Origin: a virus
DNA length: 64,000 nucleotides
Strand: one strand, 5' to 3'
IMG/VR virus record: IMGVR_UViG_3300024239_000011
Location: 16,303 to 80,302 of that record
Positions 22,839 to 31,506 of this stretch are shown here, piece after piece. A program made the translations under genes and the position numbers. The notes below the pieces were generated by a model that saw only the letters and a program-made list of their open reading frames with translations, made no database searches and was not told the DNA's origin. Position 1 is the stretch's first letter; the number at the start of each line of letters is the position of its first letter.

Positions 22839-23255
22839 CTACCGTGGATATATCTGTTTCGCGTTGAACAGATACATGACTTCCCTGGTATCCTCGGTAT
22901 CAATTTCAAGTTCGTAGTCCGTGAACTCCTGGGCAAGACGCATCGCCATCCGATGGTAGAGCTTGACCCGTGAAGGCTGGTTCCTCTTTGCCGAGAACGC
23001 AAACATCTTCGGATGACGTTCGTTGATCGCTTCCCGCATGATGTTGATGACCGTGGAGAACACTGCGAAGGCATTCCCGGTGCCGGTGATGCCCTGACCA
23101 TGCTTGGTCGTGAAGCTCACGCTGAGCGAATATGCCCCGGCAATGTCCACCTGATATTCAAGTCCGTCGATCTCGAACACCGCCGACCACAAACCGGGTT
23201 GCTTGGAGGTCCATTCCCAATTCACGATGTCGGAAAACAGTTCTAGCAAGATCAT
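22839..23255 (-). CDS. capsid-targeted phage protein, 138 aa
   Basis: It starts MILLELFSD, a variant of the targeting peptide. The body (GTGNAFAVFSTVINIMREAINERHPKMFAFSAKRNQPSR split over ~54-92, then VKLYHRMAMRLA) matches a family of small phage virion-associated proteins with the pattern 'TGxGxAFxVFxTV ... FSA ... SRxKLY'. Its function is unknown. Last gene of the leftward cluster that begins at 25489. Confidence 0.65.
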   Translation of the reverse strand: MILLELFSDIVNWEWTSKQPGLWSAVFEIDGLEYQVDIAGAYSLSVSFTTKHGQGITGTGNAFAVFSTVINIMREAINERHPKMFAFSAKRNQPSRVKLYHRMAMRLAQEFTDYELEIDTEDTREVMYLFNAKQIYPR

Positions 23256-23261
23256 GAGAGA

Positions 23262-23882
23262 TCACCGTTCGATAAGGTCATCCGCTTTGCCCGCCAGGGT
23301 GACAAAGGGTCGAAGCCGATAGCTTTTGTAGACGTTGCTCCACACCGCCCCGCTTTTGGCCGGATAATAGTCATATTTGTCGGGATTGAAAATGAACACG
23401 TCAAACCGTGGGTCTTTGACCAATTGCTTCCAAATATACACACCACCGCGTGTTTGAAGATCATCGGGCAATAGGTAATCACAGGCATTATCGAGCAACC
23501 ACTTATAGAGTTGTACCGAGAGGTTCTTCCCGCGAGCTTGTTCGCTGATGTAGACTGCTATGACCCGTTTACCGACACCCTTGAGGTCCGGGTTTGTCAC
23601 CGGGTAGCCATCCCCGAAAGGGGCGGTCGGAGCAATCAGCGCGATGTAAGCGATGGGGGTTCCATCGTTGAAGATATAGTAGATGGATTCCTTTTTGTCA
23701 GCGTTCAGCAATACGTAATATTCGCCAATGCGCCCAACGATTTCCATGTCTGGGGGTAGTGTTGGTTCGGTGGGTACCGGGAACAAGGTCAATTGTTTTG
23801 GCGTGAAGTCTTGATCTTGCGTCAAGTCCTTCAGGTGAGAACCATCAACTCCACCGCCAATGTCGATTTCATCTATCCGCAT
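23262..23882 (-). CDS. capsid-targeted GNAT-like acetyltransferase, 206 aa
   Basis: It starts MRIDEIDIGGG. Residues ~75-150 show a GNAT shape: SIYYIFNDGTPIAYIALI, then VIAVYISEQARGKNLSVQLYKWLLDN, where QARGKNLS takes the place of the acetyl-CoA-binding Q/RxxGxG/A loop. The loop is not perfect, so activity is uncertain. It lies between two other capsid-targeted genes with 1-6 nt spacing. Confidence 0.65.
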   Translation of the reverse strand: MRIDEIDIGGGVDGSHLKDLTQDQDFTPKQLTLFPVPTEPTLPPDMEIVGRIGEYYVLLNADKKESIYYIFNDGTPIAYIALIAPTAPFGDGYPVTNPDLKGVGKRVIAVYISEQARGKNLSVQLYKWLLDNACDYLLPDDLQTRGGVYIWKQLVKDPRFDVFIFNPDKYDYYPAKSGAVWSNVYKSYRLRPFVTLAGKADDLIER

Positions 23883-24506
23883 TTACAGTTTCCACCCTTC
23901 AAGTCCGCCCCCAAGCGGTTTGTCCAGATTGCCGCCGATAGCTGCCCGGTGGAACACCAGATCATCGTAGTCTTCCTGATCCGTCGAGGTGTTGGGCTTG
24001 AGCGGTTTGTTCGAACGCGGATGATCCACCTCGAATTCATGCGCCGGGTGTGGTGGGGCGTCGTGATCGATGTCGCCAATTGCGTATTCTTCCGCTTCGT
24101 TGCTGTCGGTATGGGTCGGTCCATAATTCATCCGTGATATGAAAGCGTTGTAGACCTGTTCCGCTTTGTGGATGTTGAAATAGCGAATGTCACGCACCGG
24201 GACGATCCGATAATTCTGACGCAATTTGGTATAGTTCAGTCCGATGCGGAATGGTTTCTGACCGGCGACTGCATAGGTCTTCAGAAGATCAAGGGACCGA
24301 TCACGAGTGAGGCTGACGCCGGAAACTTCCTTGCCATCGACCAACTGATAACGCCCTTCTTCGTCCCGCTTCAACGTCCCATGAACGACATGGGTGGATG
24401 CGCCACATTTGATACGGTTGGTCTTGAGCATGCGGCGCAAATGATCCCCTGAGGTGAAGTGGTAGATCAGTTGATCCGGGGCATTGATGATCTCGTCTAT
24501 TCTCAT
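23883..24506 (-). CDS. capsid-targeted ART-like protein, 207 aa
   Basis: It starts MRIDEIINAP. IYHFTSGDHLRRMLKTNRIKC (14-34) and SGVSLTRDRSLDLL (62-75) resemble the first two ART motifs, with His16 and the SLTR strand as in DarT-like and phage ARTs. A motif-3 Glu is not obvious. A Pro/Asp-rich tail follows residue ~160. The ATG overlaps the end of the GNAT-ART gene. Confidence 0.6.
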   Translation of the reverse strand: MRIDEIINAPDQLIYHFTSGDHLRRMLKTNRIKCGASTHVVHGTLKRDEEGRYQLVDGKEVSGVSLTRDRSLDLLKTYAVAGQKPFRIGLNYTKLRQNYRIVPVRDIRYFNIHKAEQVYNAFISRMNYGPTHTDSNEAEEYAIGDIDHDAPPHPAHEFEVDHPRSNKPLKPNTSTDQEDYDDLVFHRAAIGGNLDKPLGGGLEGWKL

Positions 24507-25489
24507 TTCGTCCCCTCGCTGATCCGTGGGTCTTCGCGGTTGTACGTACCGGTGTTGCTCAATGCTGATTTGACTTGGTGGGGATCGAAAACCGCCAACG
24601 TCAACGGCGCCCCTGGATGTTCACGGGTCCAGAACCCATCGAATTTGTTCCGGCGCATCCATGCCCGCACCGCAGGTTTTTCAAGGATACCGAAGTCACC
24701 GCCCTTGAGATATCCCACTGCGGTTTTTGGTCCGTACAAGGCGCCAGGAAAAATCGCCTGGAAGTTCTTCTCAAGGAATGCTGCAAGCCTGTCTAGATGC
24801 TCTTGGTTCTGGTAGTCGAACGGGTTCTCCATCCGCACGTAGCACGGCAGGACATGCCCGCCGCGTGCGAAGTAGGATGCCGTATCCGGGGAGGTCGCAA
24901 AGAAAATCGCGTTACCGCCGGTTCCCCGATTGCCTGGGAGCTTGAACTGATCAAAGGCGGGCTTGGAAGTCCCGTGGTACATCACCGCCGGGTTGCCGTC
25001 TTCATCCACGACTTTGCTGTTTCCGAACCATGCCCAGAACGCCGAATCTGGTTCAGGGAGGCGGGCTTCGAGGATGCTCTCAAACTTGCGTTTGTGGCGG
25101 TAGCTCCAAAATGCGGCGCCATCCGCTTCGAGGTTGCTGGACGAATCAATGGTGTAGCCGATGCGCTCAAGGTGGTCGTACAGCGCCGTTGCGATCCCAC
25201 GACGACGGAAGCTCGGCTTGGTTTCAATGCGGTGGAATTCGCCACTGTCATTTTCATCCGGATAGAACTTACCTTTGGCAACCTCTACCGCGTCGATGAA
25301 GGCACGGACGACCACCATAGTGGCGTCTTCATCTTCATCCGAGGGCTGACGTTGTGCAGTAACGTTCAGCACCGTTCCATCTGCCAATTTGTATTCAGCA
25401 GAGTTACGCGCAAAGCCCCCAACTACATCACCAAGTCTGGTATAGTGGCGATCTTGAAAACGCGCTCCGGTAATCTCAATAATTCTCAT
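24503..25489 (-). CDS. capsid-targeted GNAT + ADP-ribosyltransferase fusion, 328 aa
   Basis: It starts MRIIEITGAR. Residues ~55-135 form a GNAT domain with the acetyl-CoA loop RRRGIATALYDHL (95-107). Residues ~150-315 form an ART domain of the polyvalent-protein type: FWAWFGNSKVVDEDGNPAV, YHGTSKPAFDQF with His172, NAIFFATSPDTASYFA (193-208), and a C-terminal LAVFDPHQVKSALSNTGTYN. Between the domains lies ESILEAR (~137-143), which again fits the prohead-protease site IxE/A, so processing could separate the two enzymes. First gene of the late cluster, TAAATA 24 nt upstream. Confidence 0.8.
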   Translation of the reverse strand: MRIIEITGARFQDRHYTRLGDVVGGFARNSAEYKLADGTVLNVTAQRQPSDEDEDATMVVVRAFIDAVEVAKGKFYPDENDSGEFHRIETKPSFRRRGIATALYDHLERIGYTIDSSSNLEADGAAFWSYRHKRKFESILEARLPEPDSAFWAWFGNSKVVDEDGNPAVMYHGTSKPAFDQFKLPGNRGTGGNAIFFATSPDTASYFARGGHVLPCYVRMENPFDYQNQEHLDRLAAFLEKNFQAIFPGALYGPKTAVGYLKGGDFGILEKPAVRAWMRRNKFDGFWTREHPGAPLTLAVFDPHQVKSALSNTGTYNREDPRISEGTK

Positions 25490-25512
25490 ACCGCATCCTT
25501 CAAATACTCGGA

Positions 25513-25518
25513 TATTTA
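25513..25518 (-). promoter_or_regulatory. late promoter core TAAATA
   Basis: Minus-strand TAAATA 24 nt before ATG 25489. It drives the four-gene internal-protein cluster 22839-25489. Confidence 0.55.
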
Positions 25519-25537
25519 GTGCGTTATGAGTATTTAA

Positions 25538-25942
25538 TTAACCACTTACCGCTCTTGCAGCACCAAGGTAGTCCACCATAAGTTCTGCTATATTAAACTG
25601 AATGGTAATGATCATTTCTTGATGGGTGGTCAGCGTGGGATAGTTCGTATGTTCGATCCAGCACTCTTTCAACACCCACTTCGGCGTCTCGACACGGAAC
25701 CGATAACTCACACCAGGGTCGTCGTATCCGTATTTGTCGAAGTATGTCACCTGACGTTCGAGTTGGCGGGTAACCATCGGTGTCAACGCGGTCGGCAACA
25801 CCAGCGATACCGGATAGTACGAGGGATGATGGAAACCCGGTCGTCCAACGGGGTCGGGTGCAGTGCGGCGGTTGATGATCAAGGGATATTCAACCTTGAC
25901 TGTTTCCCGACCACTGCCGAAATTCCGAAGCGTCACGTGCAT
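25538..25942 (-). CDS. hypothetical late protein, 134 aa
   Basis: No family recognised. Beta-rich, with YPVSLVLPTALTPMVTRQLERQVTYF and a C-terminal hydrophobic strand (EMIITIQFNIAELMV). The late promoter and composition suggest a virion part. AGAGGT precedes ATG 25942. Confidence 0.6.
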   Translation of the reverse strand: MHVTLRNFGSGRETVKVEYPLIINRRTAPDPVGRPGFHHPSYYPVSLVLPTALTPMVTRQLERQVTYFDKYGYDDPGVSYRFRVETPKWVLKECWIEHTNYPTLTTHQEMIITIQFNIAELMVDYLGAARAVSG

Positions 25943-25966
25943 CATTTACCTCTCTGTTGAGCGAGG

Positions 25967-25972
25967 TATTTA
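25967..25972 (-). promoter_or_regulatory. late promoter core TAAATA
   Basis: Minus-strand TAAATA 25 nt before ATG 25942. Confidence 0.5.
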
Positions 25973-26188
25973 GCAGCCATATTTCAGGCGAAAGAGGGTG
26001 GCGATACGCGGATTGGTAATGTCGATCCAATATTCGCAAACGCCATTTACGTTATCCACACCCGCGTCATAAACAGTGCGGTCCCGCTCTTCTAACCATT
26101 CAAGAGCAGCAATCACTTCGTCGCCAAGTATTTCTTCAAGGGTGCCAGCTTCATATTTCCACGGGCACTTATGGAACACGATCTTCAT
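25970..26188 (-). CDS. hypothetical acidic protein, 72 aa
   Basis: No family recognised. The ATG overlaps the end of the upstream gene 26185-26433, so they are translated together. Confidence 0.6.
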   Translation of the reverse strand: MKIVFHKCPWKYEAGTLEEILGDEVIAALEWLEERDRTVYDAGVDNVNGVCEYWIDITNPRIATLFRLKYGC

Positions 26189-26433
26189 TCTTGGGGGAAG
26201 AGACGGATTTCCGGTTCATAGGAGTACGTTGGTTTATCCACGTTGCGGATGTAAGAAAAACTTACCCGGCGGATGTCGTCCGCGCATTCATCTGGCAAGC
26301 CATCGCCTGCAACTTCGATACAGAACGTACCATCCTCTTGCTGACAAATGTCAGTGATCCGCAGTCCCATGTTGCTGAACTGTAGCATGTCTTCAAGAAA
26401 TTCTTTGGAACAGACTGCGTATGCTTTTTTCAT
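26185..26433 (-). CDS. hypothetical protein, 82 aa
   Basis: No family recognised. A beta-rich small protein. First gene of a late two-gene unit. Confidence 0.6.
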   Translation of the reverse strand: MKKAYAVCSKEFLEDMLQFSNMGLRITDICQQEDGTFCIEVAGDGLPDECADDIRRVSFSYIRNVDKPTYSYEPEIRLFPQE

Positions 26434-26457
26434 AGTCCACCTCGTTGTTAGACCGGA

Positions 26458-26463
26458 TATTTA
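26458..26463 (-). promoter_or_regulatory. late promoter core TAAATA
   Basis: TATAAATA on the minus strand (full T4 late consensus), 25 nt before ATG 26433. Confidence 0.6.
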
Positions 26464-26488
26464 TAGCGGTCAAAAACAGGTGACGGCA

Positions 26489-26517
26489 TTGACTTATGGT
26501 ACAATCTTCAGTAGGAT
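26489..26517 (+). promoter_or_regulatory. sigma70-type promoter
   Basis: TTGACT, 17 nt, TAGGAT, 27 nt before ATG 26545. Confidence 0.7.
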
Positions 26518-26544
26518 ACCCACTCGTTCATCTGGGTGCCTACC

Positions 26545-27042
26545 ATGCGATTGATGCGGACCAAAGCCGAACACAAAGACACCCCCGAATGGCTGGAAAT
26601 GTTTTTTACCAAGCTAAGAGTGGTGCGCCGTGTGAAACTGCGTCGCTTGTATGCGGAACAGGACGGGAAGTGCTGCTATTGTGGATGCAACACTAAGCTG
26701 GAAGGTGATGGTAGACGCCGGGCGACCCTGGAACACATCGTCCCGCAATTCCATGGCGGTACCGACGCCATGTGGAACCTAATGATGGCGTGTCAAGAGT
26801 GCAATTCGAAGCGCGGTTCCCGTCTGGATGCGATGACGTTTTTCATGTTGCGGTGTGATCCGGAGGCATGGGAACTTCGCAAGGCTGCTGCCCGCGAGAA
26901 ACAGGAACGGGACGTGGCTCGCAAGGCTGCCCGAGCCGAACGTCACCCCGAAGTGGTGTACAAGTTGGCGGTCGTCTTGCATTTGTTCCCGGACTTCAAC
27001 ACCCAGGTCAATGAGGCACTGGGGGAGTTGGAAGCGGCGTAA
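26545..27042 (+). CDS. HNH endonuclease, 165 aa
   Basis: A canonical HNH domain lies at ~35-90: RRLYAEQDGKCCYCGCNT (zinc CxxC), ATLEHIVPQFHGGTD (the His general base), and NLMMACQECNSKRGS (Asn and the second CxxC pair). A basic helical tail follows. Free-standing HNH genes in T4-like phages are usually homing or DNA-repair nucleases. It is read early and alone. ATG 26545 is preferred over GTG 26536. Confidence 0.88.
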   Translation: MRLMRTKAEHKDTPEWLEMFFTKLRVVRRVKLRRLYAEQDGKCCYCGCNTKLEGDGRRRATLEHIVPQFHGGTDAMWNLMMACQECNSKRGSRLDAMTFFMLRCDPEAWELRKAAAREKQERDVARKAARAERHPEVVYKLAVVLHLFPDFNTQVNEALGELEAA

Positions 27043-27045
27043 ACC

Positions 27046-27201
27046 TTACCCCCAGTTTATTATTACTTTGCCGTTCCCGCCGGTTGTGCGAGCATTGCCC
27101 ATCCCCACCCCAGTTGTCCATCCTATTGCGGTGGCACGGTTCGCTGCGTTAATTTTGAAAGTCCCGACTGGTACTACACCACCTTTAAATGAAATGCCCA
27201 T
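27046..27201 (-). CDS. small MGI-F-GG-IPIGTFKI family protein, 51 aa
   Basis: It reads MGISFKGGVVPVGTFKIN and ends GGNGKVIINWG. The leader is the same as in the two fibre proteins at 28669 and 30679, while the glycine-rich remainder replaces their domains. A GGAGG ribosome site and a late TAAATA core precede it, so it is likely a small virion decoration. It is convergent with the HNH gene. Confidence 0.65.
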   Translation of the reverse strand: MGISFKGGVVPVGTFKINAANRATAIGWTTGVGMGNARTTGGNGKVIINWG

Positions 27202-27224
27202 AAAAGCCTCCGATATTCCGGAGG

Positions 27225-27230
27225 TATTTA
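27225..27230 (-). promoter_or_regulatory. late promoter core TAAATA
   Basis: Minus-strand TAAATA 24 nt before ATG 27201. Confidence 0.5.
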
Positions 27231-27271
27231 GTAGTAGAAAGAGAAGTACAGAACCGTTCTTAACCTAAACA

Positions 27272-27312
27272 CGATCAACCGCACCCGGTATTTACCCAGG
27301 TGCGGTTGATCG
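27272..27312 (-). terminator. hairpin terminator
   Basis: CGATCAACCGCACC / GGTGCGGTTGATCG, 14-bp stem after the 27325-27999 gene. The T tract on the minus strand is short (TGTTTAG). Confidence 0.55.
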
Positions 27313-27324
27313 CGGGTGGGACGC

Positions 27325-27999
27325 TTAGGCGCTGATCAGCAGACCGTCGTCGTCGCCACTCAAGAACACGTAGTTACCGCCGACCAGCTTGATCACGATG
27401 ACCTTGGCGGTGGAGATTTCGTCGCCCCGCACCTTCCAGTCGCCGCGTTCGGTGAACCACACGTTCAGGCATGCTTCACCGAAGGTCTTCTTGATGGCGG
27501 ACGCCAGTTCTTCATCCGGCTCCATATAATCGATTTCGTTGGAGCGTTCGTCGGTGCTGCCGTCGCTGTAGAGCGTCTTGACCACCGACTTGACGACGAA
27601 CAGGGTGTCGAACGAGCGGTCGAACTCGTAGTATTCTTCCCACTGTTCGACCGCCATGATGCGGACGAACTTCGCGAAAGCGTCGTTCATCAGCTTCATC
27701 ATCTTGTCGAAATCGTTGATGTCCTTCATGCAGTCGCGCACCAGAACGTCACGTTCGTTCGAACGACCTTCACCCTGATCATACTTGGTGTCGATCTTGG
27801 TATCCAGGGTGACAGTTTCGCCCTCGATCATCAGATACGCGATCTCGCGGATGCTGACGTATTTCGGGTTCTTGAAGAAATCCCGAATGCCGATCCCATC
27901 GTTGACCGAGTGTCCAACGGTTTCGTTGGCAAACTTGACCTTGTTCTGGCGCTGGATTTCGTCGTCGTTGATCCCGATGATCGAATACTTGCGGCGCAT
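27325..27999 (-). CDS. hypothetical protein, 224 aa
   Basis: No family recognised. A charged alpha/beta protein. It is read early from a near-perfect minus-strand TTGACA/TATGAT promoter, and AGGGAGAG precedes the ATG. No membrane or signal segment. Confidence 0.7.
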   Translation of the reverse strand: MRRKYSIIGINDDEIQRQNKVKFANETVGHSVNDGIGIRDFFKNPKYVSIREIAYLMIEGETVTLDTKIDTKYDQGEGRSNERDVLVRDCMKDINDFDKMMKLMNDAFAKFVRIMAVEQWEEYYEFDRSFDTLFVVKSVVKTLYSDGSTDERSNEIDYMEPDEELASAIKKTFGEACLNVWFTERGDWKVRGDEISTAKVIVIKLVGGNYVFLSGDDDGLLISA

Positions 28000-28025
28000 G
28001 GCGTCTCTCCCTGAACAATACGAGG

Positions 28026-28054
28026 ATCATAACAGCCCTGGGTGGTGATGTCAA
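28026..28054 (-). promoter_or_regulatory. strong sigma70-type promoter
   Basis: TTGACA (28054-28049), 17 nt, TATGAT (28031-28026). Confidence 0.8.
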
Positions 28055-28067
28055 TCATCGGCCAAAA

Positions 28068-28073
28068 TAAATA
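28068..28073 (+). promoter_or_regulatory. late promoter core TAAATA
   Basis: TAAATA 22 nt before ATG 28095. Confidence 0.5.
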
Positions 28074-28094
28074 CGAATAGAATAGGAAACGCCG

Positions 28095-28643
28095 ATGCGA
28101 ATTTTAGAAATAACCGAACATGTTGCGCGTGTGGTCGATACGGAGCCTCATAAAGGCATATGGTTCCGCCACGAAAGTCCTCATTGGATTACTCGGCTTC
28201 GACCGCTAACCTATGAAGAACTTAAAGTAGCGCGTCCTGAATATGATGTACCCGAACGTGTGAAAACTGAAAAACAATATCACGCAATGCTCCCTACACA
28301 TCCGGAAAATACCAGCTTCTTATATGCGACGGTGACGGGTTGTCACAAGATGCCAGACCCGCTCGATTACCTTGGTTTTACCTATTACTTCAAACTCACC
28401 CCTGATCAAGTCGAACAGTCAATCTTTGACGTGGTTGATCGGAAGACATGGATGCAGCCAACTGTTGGGGCAGCCGGTTTCCGACAAGCCAAGGAAATTT
28501 GGGACGCTCATTCGAACGAATTCAAATCCTATGACGACCCTGAAATTGGGCAAATTGATCCACGTATTGAAGTAATCATGCCATTTTCGGTCAGCCCACT
28601 ACTTTACATCCCACAAATTGAAGATAGACAATCTCCTAAATAG
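28095..28643 (+). CDS. capsid-targeted internal protein, 182 aa
   Basis: It starts MRILEITEHVA; the likely cleavage site is ITE. The middle (SFLYATVTGCHKMPDP, FTYYFKLTPDQVEQSIFDV) and the end (DPRIEVIMPFSVSPLLYI) have an order of strands like the ART fold, but no clear HGT or STS motif, so I leave the function open. Its stop codon overlaps the late promoter of the fibre gene. Confidence 0.6.
   Translation: MRILEITEHVARVVDTEPHKGIWFRHESPHWITRLRPLTYEELKVARPEYDVPERVKTEKQYHAMLPTHPENTSFLYATVTGCHKMPDPLDYLGFTYYFKLTPDQVEQSIFDVVDRKTWMQPTVGAAGFRQAKEIWDAHSNEFKSYDDPEIGQIDPRIEVIMPFSVSPLLYIPQIEDRQSPK
28638..28643 (+). promoter_or_regulatory. late promoter core TAAATA
   Basis: TAAATA 26 nt before ATG 28669; GGAGGAATTTAAA gives the ribosome site. 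Confidence 0.5.
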
Positions 28644-28668
28644 CAGTATGTGACAGGAGGAATTTAAA

Positions 28669-30612
28669 ATGGGTATTTCTTTTAGTGGTGGCGTAATTCC
28701 GATTGGTACTTTCAAAATAAAATCAAATATTCCTCCGGTATGGGTAACGGCAGCCGGGTCGCTTGGATCAGCTAATGGCGGGCAGCCATATACGTTCAAT
28801 TTATCGGCAACTGATCCAGAGAACGCCCCTCTTACGTACACGGTTGTTGGTGGTTCGCTACCAGCCGGTTTAGGCATCAGTGGACCACAAATCATCGGTA
28901 CCCCGATCAATAACCCTGGCACGTATCAATTCACGGTGCGGGTATTTGACGGTGAAACGGCGGCTGATCGCGTTTTTACAATCGATGTAACCAATCAAAC
29001 ACCGATCTGGACTACTGCGGGCGGATCGCTGATTGACGCCACTGAGAATGCCGCCTATTCATTCTCGTTTGAAGCTGCCGATCCCAATAATGATACCGTA
29101 ACCTATTCAATTTCATCTGGCTCGTTACCAGCGGGTCTTACACTTGGTTCAACCGGTGAATTGTCTGGTACACCTACGCAATTAGGTATTAGCAATTTTA
29201 CAGTACGGGCTACTGATACATTAGGCGCTTTTGTTGATCGCGCGTTTTCAATAAACGTTGCATCGGCTGGTGATCCATATTGGACTGGTGTTACTTTGTT
29301 GATGCACATGAACGGTAATTTCACCGATCAAAAAGGGCATACATTTACAGCAACCAATGCAACCGCTACCGGCGCCGGTAAATTTGGGTCAAATTCTGCA
29401 AGTATTGGTACGGGATATATTACAACTCCATCTAGCAGTGATTGGCAATTTAAGTCCAGTGATTTTACAGTCGAAAGCTGGGTCTATGTTCCAGATGCAA
29501 CGTATCTTGCTAATTCTGCCGTGATTGTTGGAACTCACGGTACCGGATCAACTGACGGGTGGACGGTATATTTAAATACCAATGGTACTGCGACCGGATG
29601 GACAACAAGTTCGGGTGGGTTTGGAACCGGAAATCATGCAGTCACGTCCGCGTCTCCTATAAATTATGCGTCGTGGAACCATGTTGCGTTTGTACGTAAT
29701 GGTAACGTTTTGACGATTTACCTGAACGGCGTAGGAAATTCAGTTACTATATCTAATGGGTATAGTGTTTATAACACTCCCAATAGTTTACGAATTGGCG
29801 CAAACGTTAATAACGGTAACAATTTTACAAAATCAGGCGCATTGATTGATGAAGTGCGAATCACCAAAGGCGTGGCTCGTTACACTACCAATTTTGCACC
29901 ACCACAGTCTGCCTTCCCGGATACTGTCAAGCCCGATCCGTATTGGGCAAATACCAGTATGCTGTTGCGGTTTGATAATTCACTGTCTGATGTGACTGGG
30001 AAACATACTATTACTGGATCAAGCACCACATACGCTGGTTCTTTAATCGGAAATACGTGTCTACAAATCAATGCTAATGGGTATATCTCCACGCCTGCCC
30101 ATGCCGATTTCAATTTCGGTGCGGGAGATTTTACGGTTGAGATGTGGATTTGGACACCATCAACTTCCGCTCTGTCCCAAATACCAATGCTTTTCTGTCA
30201 GTACCAAAGTTATAACCAACCAATAAATGCCACACAGGTATATTTCAACCCTGATGGTACTATTGTTGGATACATAACTGCTAATGGAAAGCACGAAGTA
30301 AATGCGGATCACATTGGCGTAATGTCTTCAGCAATAACATTCAGTGAGTGGAACCATGTTGCGTTTGTACGTAATGGCACGAAACTACAACTGTATGTTA
30401 ATGGCAACGGTCAAGCCGATGGTGGGTCTAATGTTCCAGTAGGGTACACTGCCTTTAGTTCGAATCTTCCAGTCACTATCGGTGCATACAATTCAACGGG
30501 TTATCACCGTTTCCAAGCCACCACTTATATTGATGAAGTCCGGGTGACCAAAGGGGTCGCGCGCTATACAAGCAACTTCACTCCGCTAAAAATACCACAC
30601 GCAGCAGTGTAA
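28669..30612 (+). CDS. virion fibre/decoration protein: 2 He_PIG-like + 2 LamG-like domains, 647 aa
   Basis: A leader MGISFSGGVIPIGTFKIKS is followed by two putative-Ig repeats (~25-105 and 106-195), each with the pattern 'GSLPAGL...ISGxPxxxGxxxFTVRxxD'. Two concanavalin-like (LamG) domains follow, at ~205-420 and ~425-640. Both end in nearly the same strand (IDEVRITKGVARYT / IDEVRVTKGVARYT) and contain WNHVAFVRNG, so they are duplicates. Such layouts bind sugars or adhere to surfaces at the phage exterior. It is late, just upstream of a related gene. Confidence 0.8.
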   Translation: MGISFSGGVIPIGTFKIKSNIPPVWVTAAGSLGSANGGQPYTFNLSATDPENAPLTYTVVGGSLPAGLGISGPQIIGTPINNPGTYQFTVRVFDGETAADRVFTIDVTNQTPIWTTAGGSLIDATENAAYSFSFEAADPNNDTVTYSISSGSLPAGLTLGSTGELSGTPTQLGISNFTVRATDTLGAFVDRAFSINVASAGDPYWTGVTLLMHMNGNFTDQKGHTFTATNATATGAGKFGSNSASIGTGYITTPSSSDWQFKSSDFTVESWVYVPDATYLANSAVIVGTHGTGSTDGWTVYLNTNGTATGWTTSSGGFGTGNHAVTSASPINYASWNHVAFVRNGNVLTIYLNGVGNSVTISNGYSVYNTPNSLRIGANVNNGNNFTKSGALIDEVRITKGVARYTTNFAPPQSAFPDTVKPDPYWANTSMLLRFDNSLSDVTGKHTITGSSTTYAGSLIGNTCLQINANGYISTPAHADFNFGAGDFTVEMWIWTPSTSALSQIPMLFCQYQSYNQPINATQVYFNPDGTIVGYITANGKHEVNADHIGVMSSAITFSEWNHVAFVRNGTKLQLYVNGNGQADGGSNVPVGYTAFSSNLPVTIGAYNSTGYHRFQATTYIDEVRVTKGVARYTSNFTPLKIPHAAV

Positions 30613-30678
30613 TCGGATAGACGAAGATGGGAGATATAATTTCCCATCTTATTTGATTTTCGTGCCAGGAGGCTCAGA

Positions 30679-31437
30679 ATGGGTATTGCATTTAAGGGAT
30701 CGTTGATCCCGATTGGATCATTTAAGGTTAAAACAAATATCCCACCGGACCAACATTGGTCCAACGTTAGCCTGCTCATGCATATGAATGGTGCGAATAA
30801 TTCGGGAATATTTGTAGATGAAATCGGTCATGCAATTACTCGCGCATCACCGAATGTCCAGATAATTACGGCTGACAGCAAATTTGGTGATGCGTCGGCA
30901 GTATTTGATGGTTCTTCTCTTGGGTATTTGTCCACACCATATTCTACCGACCTAAATTTCGGCGCAAATAACTACACCATTGAAGCTTGGGTGAAAACAA
31001 CATCATCCAAAGGTGAAATCGTGTCAAGTTTTGTCCCAAGTGGAACATATGGCGGATGGTCATTTGGGATCGGGTCTGCGTCCAATGATGGCACCCTTAA
31101 TCATTATCAAGGCGACGGGGTGACAGTTGGTGGGTGGACTTCTGGAACAACCCCGGTCAATGATGGTCTCTGGCACCATGTAGCGGTGACGCGCGTTGGA
31201 ACTACAATCAAATACTTTGTTGATGGTGTTTTGGATGCTGTGAAAACAAATACAAATAATGGTGCAAACAACACTAATTGTCCCATTCGTATCGGGGCAA
31301 GTTCGAACGACACCCTTTCAATACTCCGTCCATTCACCGGTAATATAGATGAATTGCGGATTACCAAAGGCGTAGCTCGTTACACTGGTACGTTTACGGT
31401 CCCTACATCTGAGTTCCCAACTCACACCGTGGTTTGA
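30679..31437 (+). CDS. virion lectin-like protein, 252 aa
   Basis: The leader MGIAFKGSLIPIGSFKVKT matches the 28669 gene, followed directly by one LamG-like domain (SLLMHMNG near the start, WHHVAVTRVG, then IDELRITKGVARYTGTF). It is a shorter paralogue with the Ig repeats removed. AGGAGG precedes the ATG. It is followed by a tandem repeat and a terminator. Confidence 0.75.
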   Translation: MGIAFKGSLIPIGSFKVKTNIPPDQHWSNVSLLMHMNGANNSGIFVDEIGHAITRASPNVQIITADSKFGDASAVFDGSSLGYLSTPYSTDLNFGANNYTIEAWVKTTSSKGEIVSSFVPSGTYGGWSFGIGSASNDGTLNHYQGDGVTVGGWTSGTTPVNDGLWHHVAVTRVGTTIKYFVDGVLDAVKTNTNNGANNTNCPIRIGASSNDTLSILRPFTGNIDELRITKGVARYTGTFTVPTSEFPTHTVV

Positions 31438-31438
31438 T

Positions 31439-31506
31439 CCATTTTGTAACTGCGTAGTATGAGGAAAGGGAGCCATTTTGTAACTGCGTAGTATGAGGAA
31501 AGGGAG
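31439..31506. repeat. two tandem 34-bp repeats
   Basis: The unit beginning CCATTTTGTAACTGCGTAG and ending GAAAGGGAG occurs at 31439-31472 and 31473-31506, identical, with a partial third CCATTT. The second copy runs into the terminator stem. Confidence 0.85.

Noticed and set aside
27316-28014. 232-codon plus-strand frame
   Set aside because: Shadow of the minus-strand gene 27325-27999, which has a near-perfect promoter and ribosome site.
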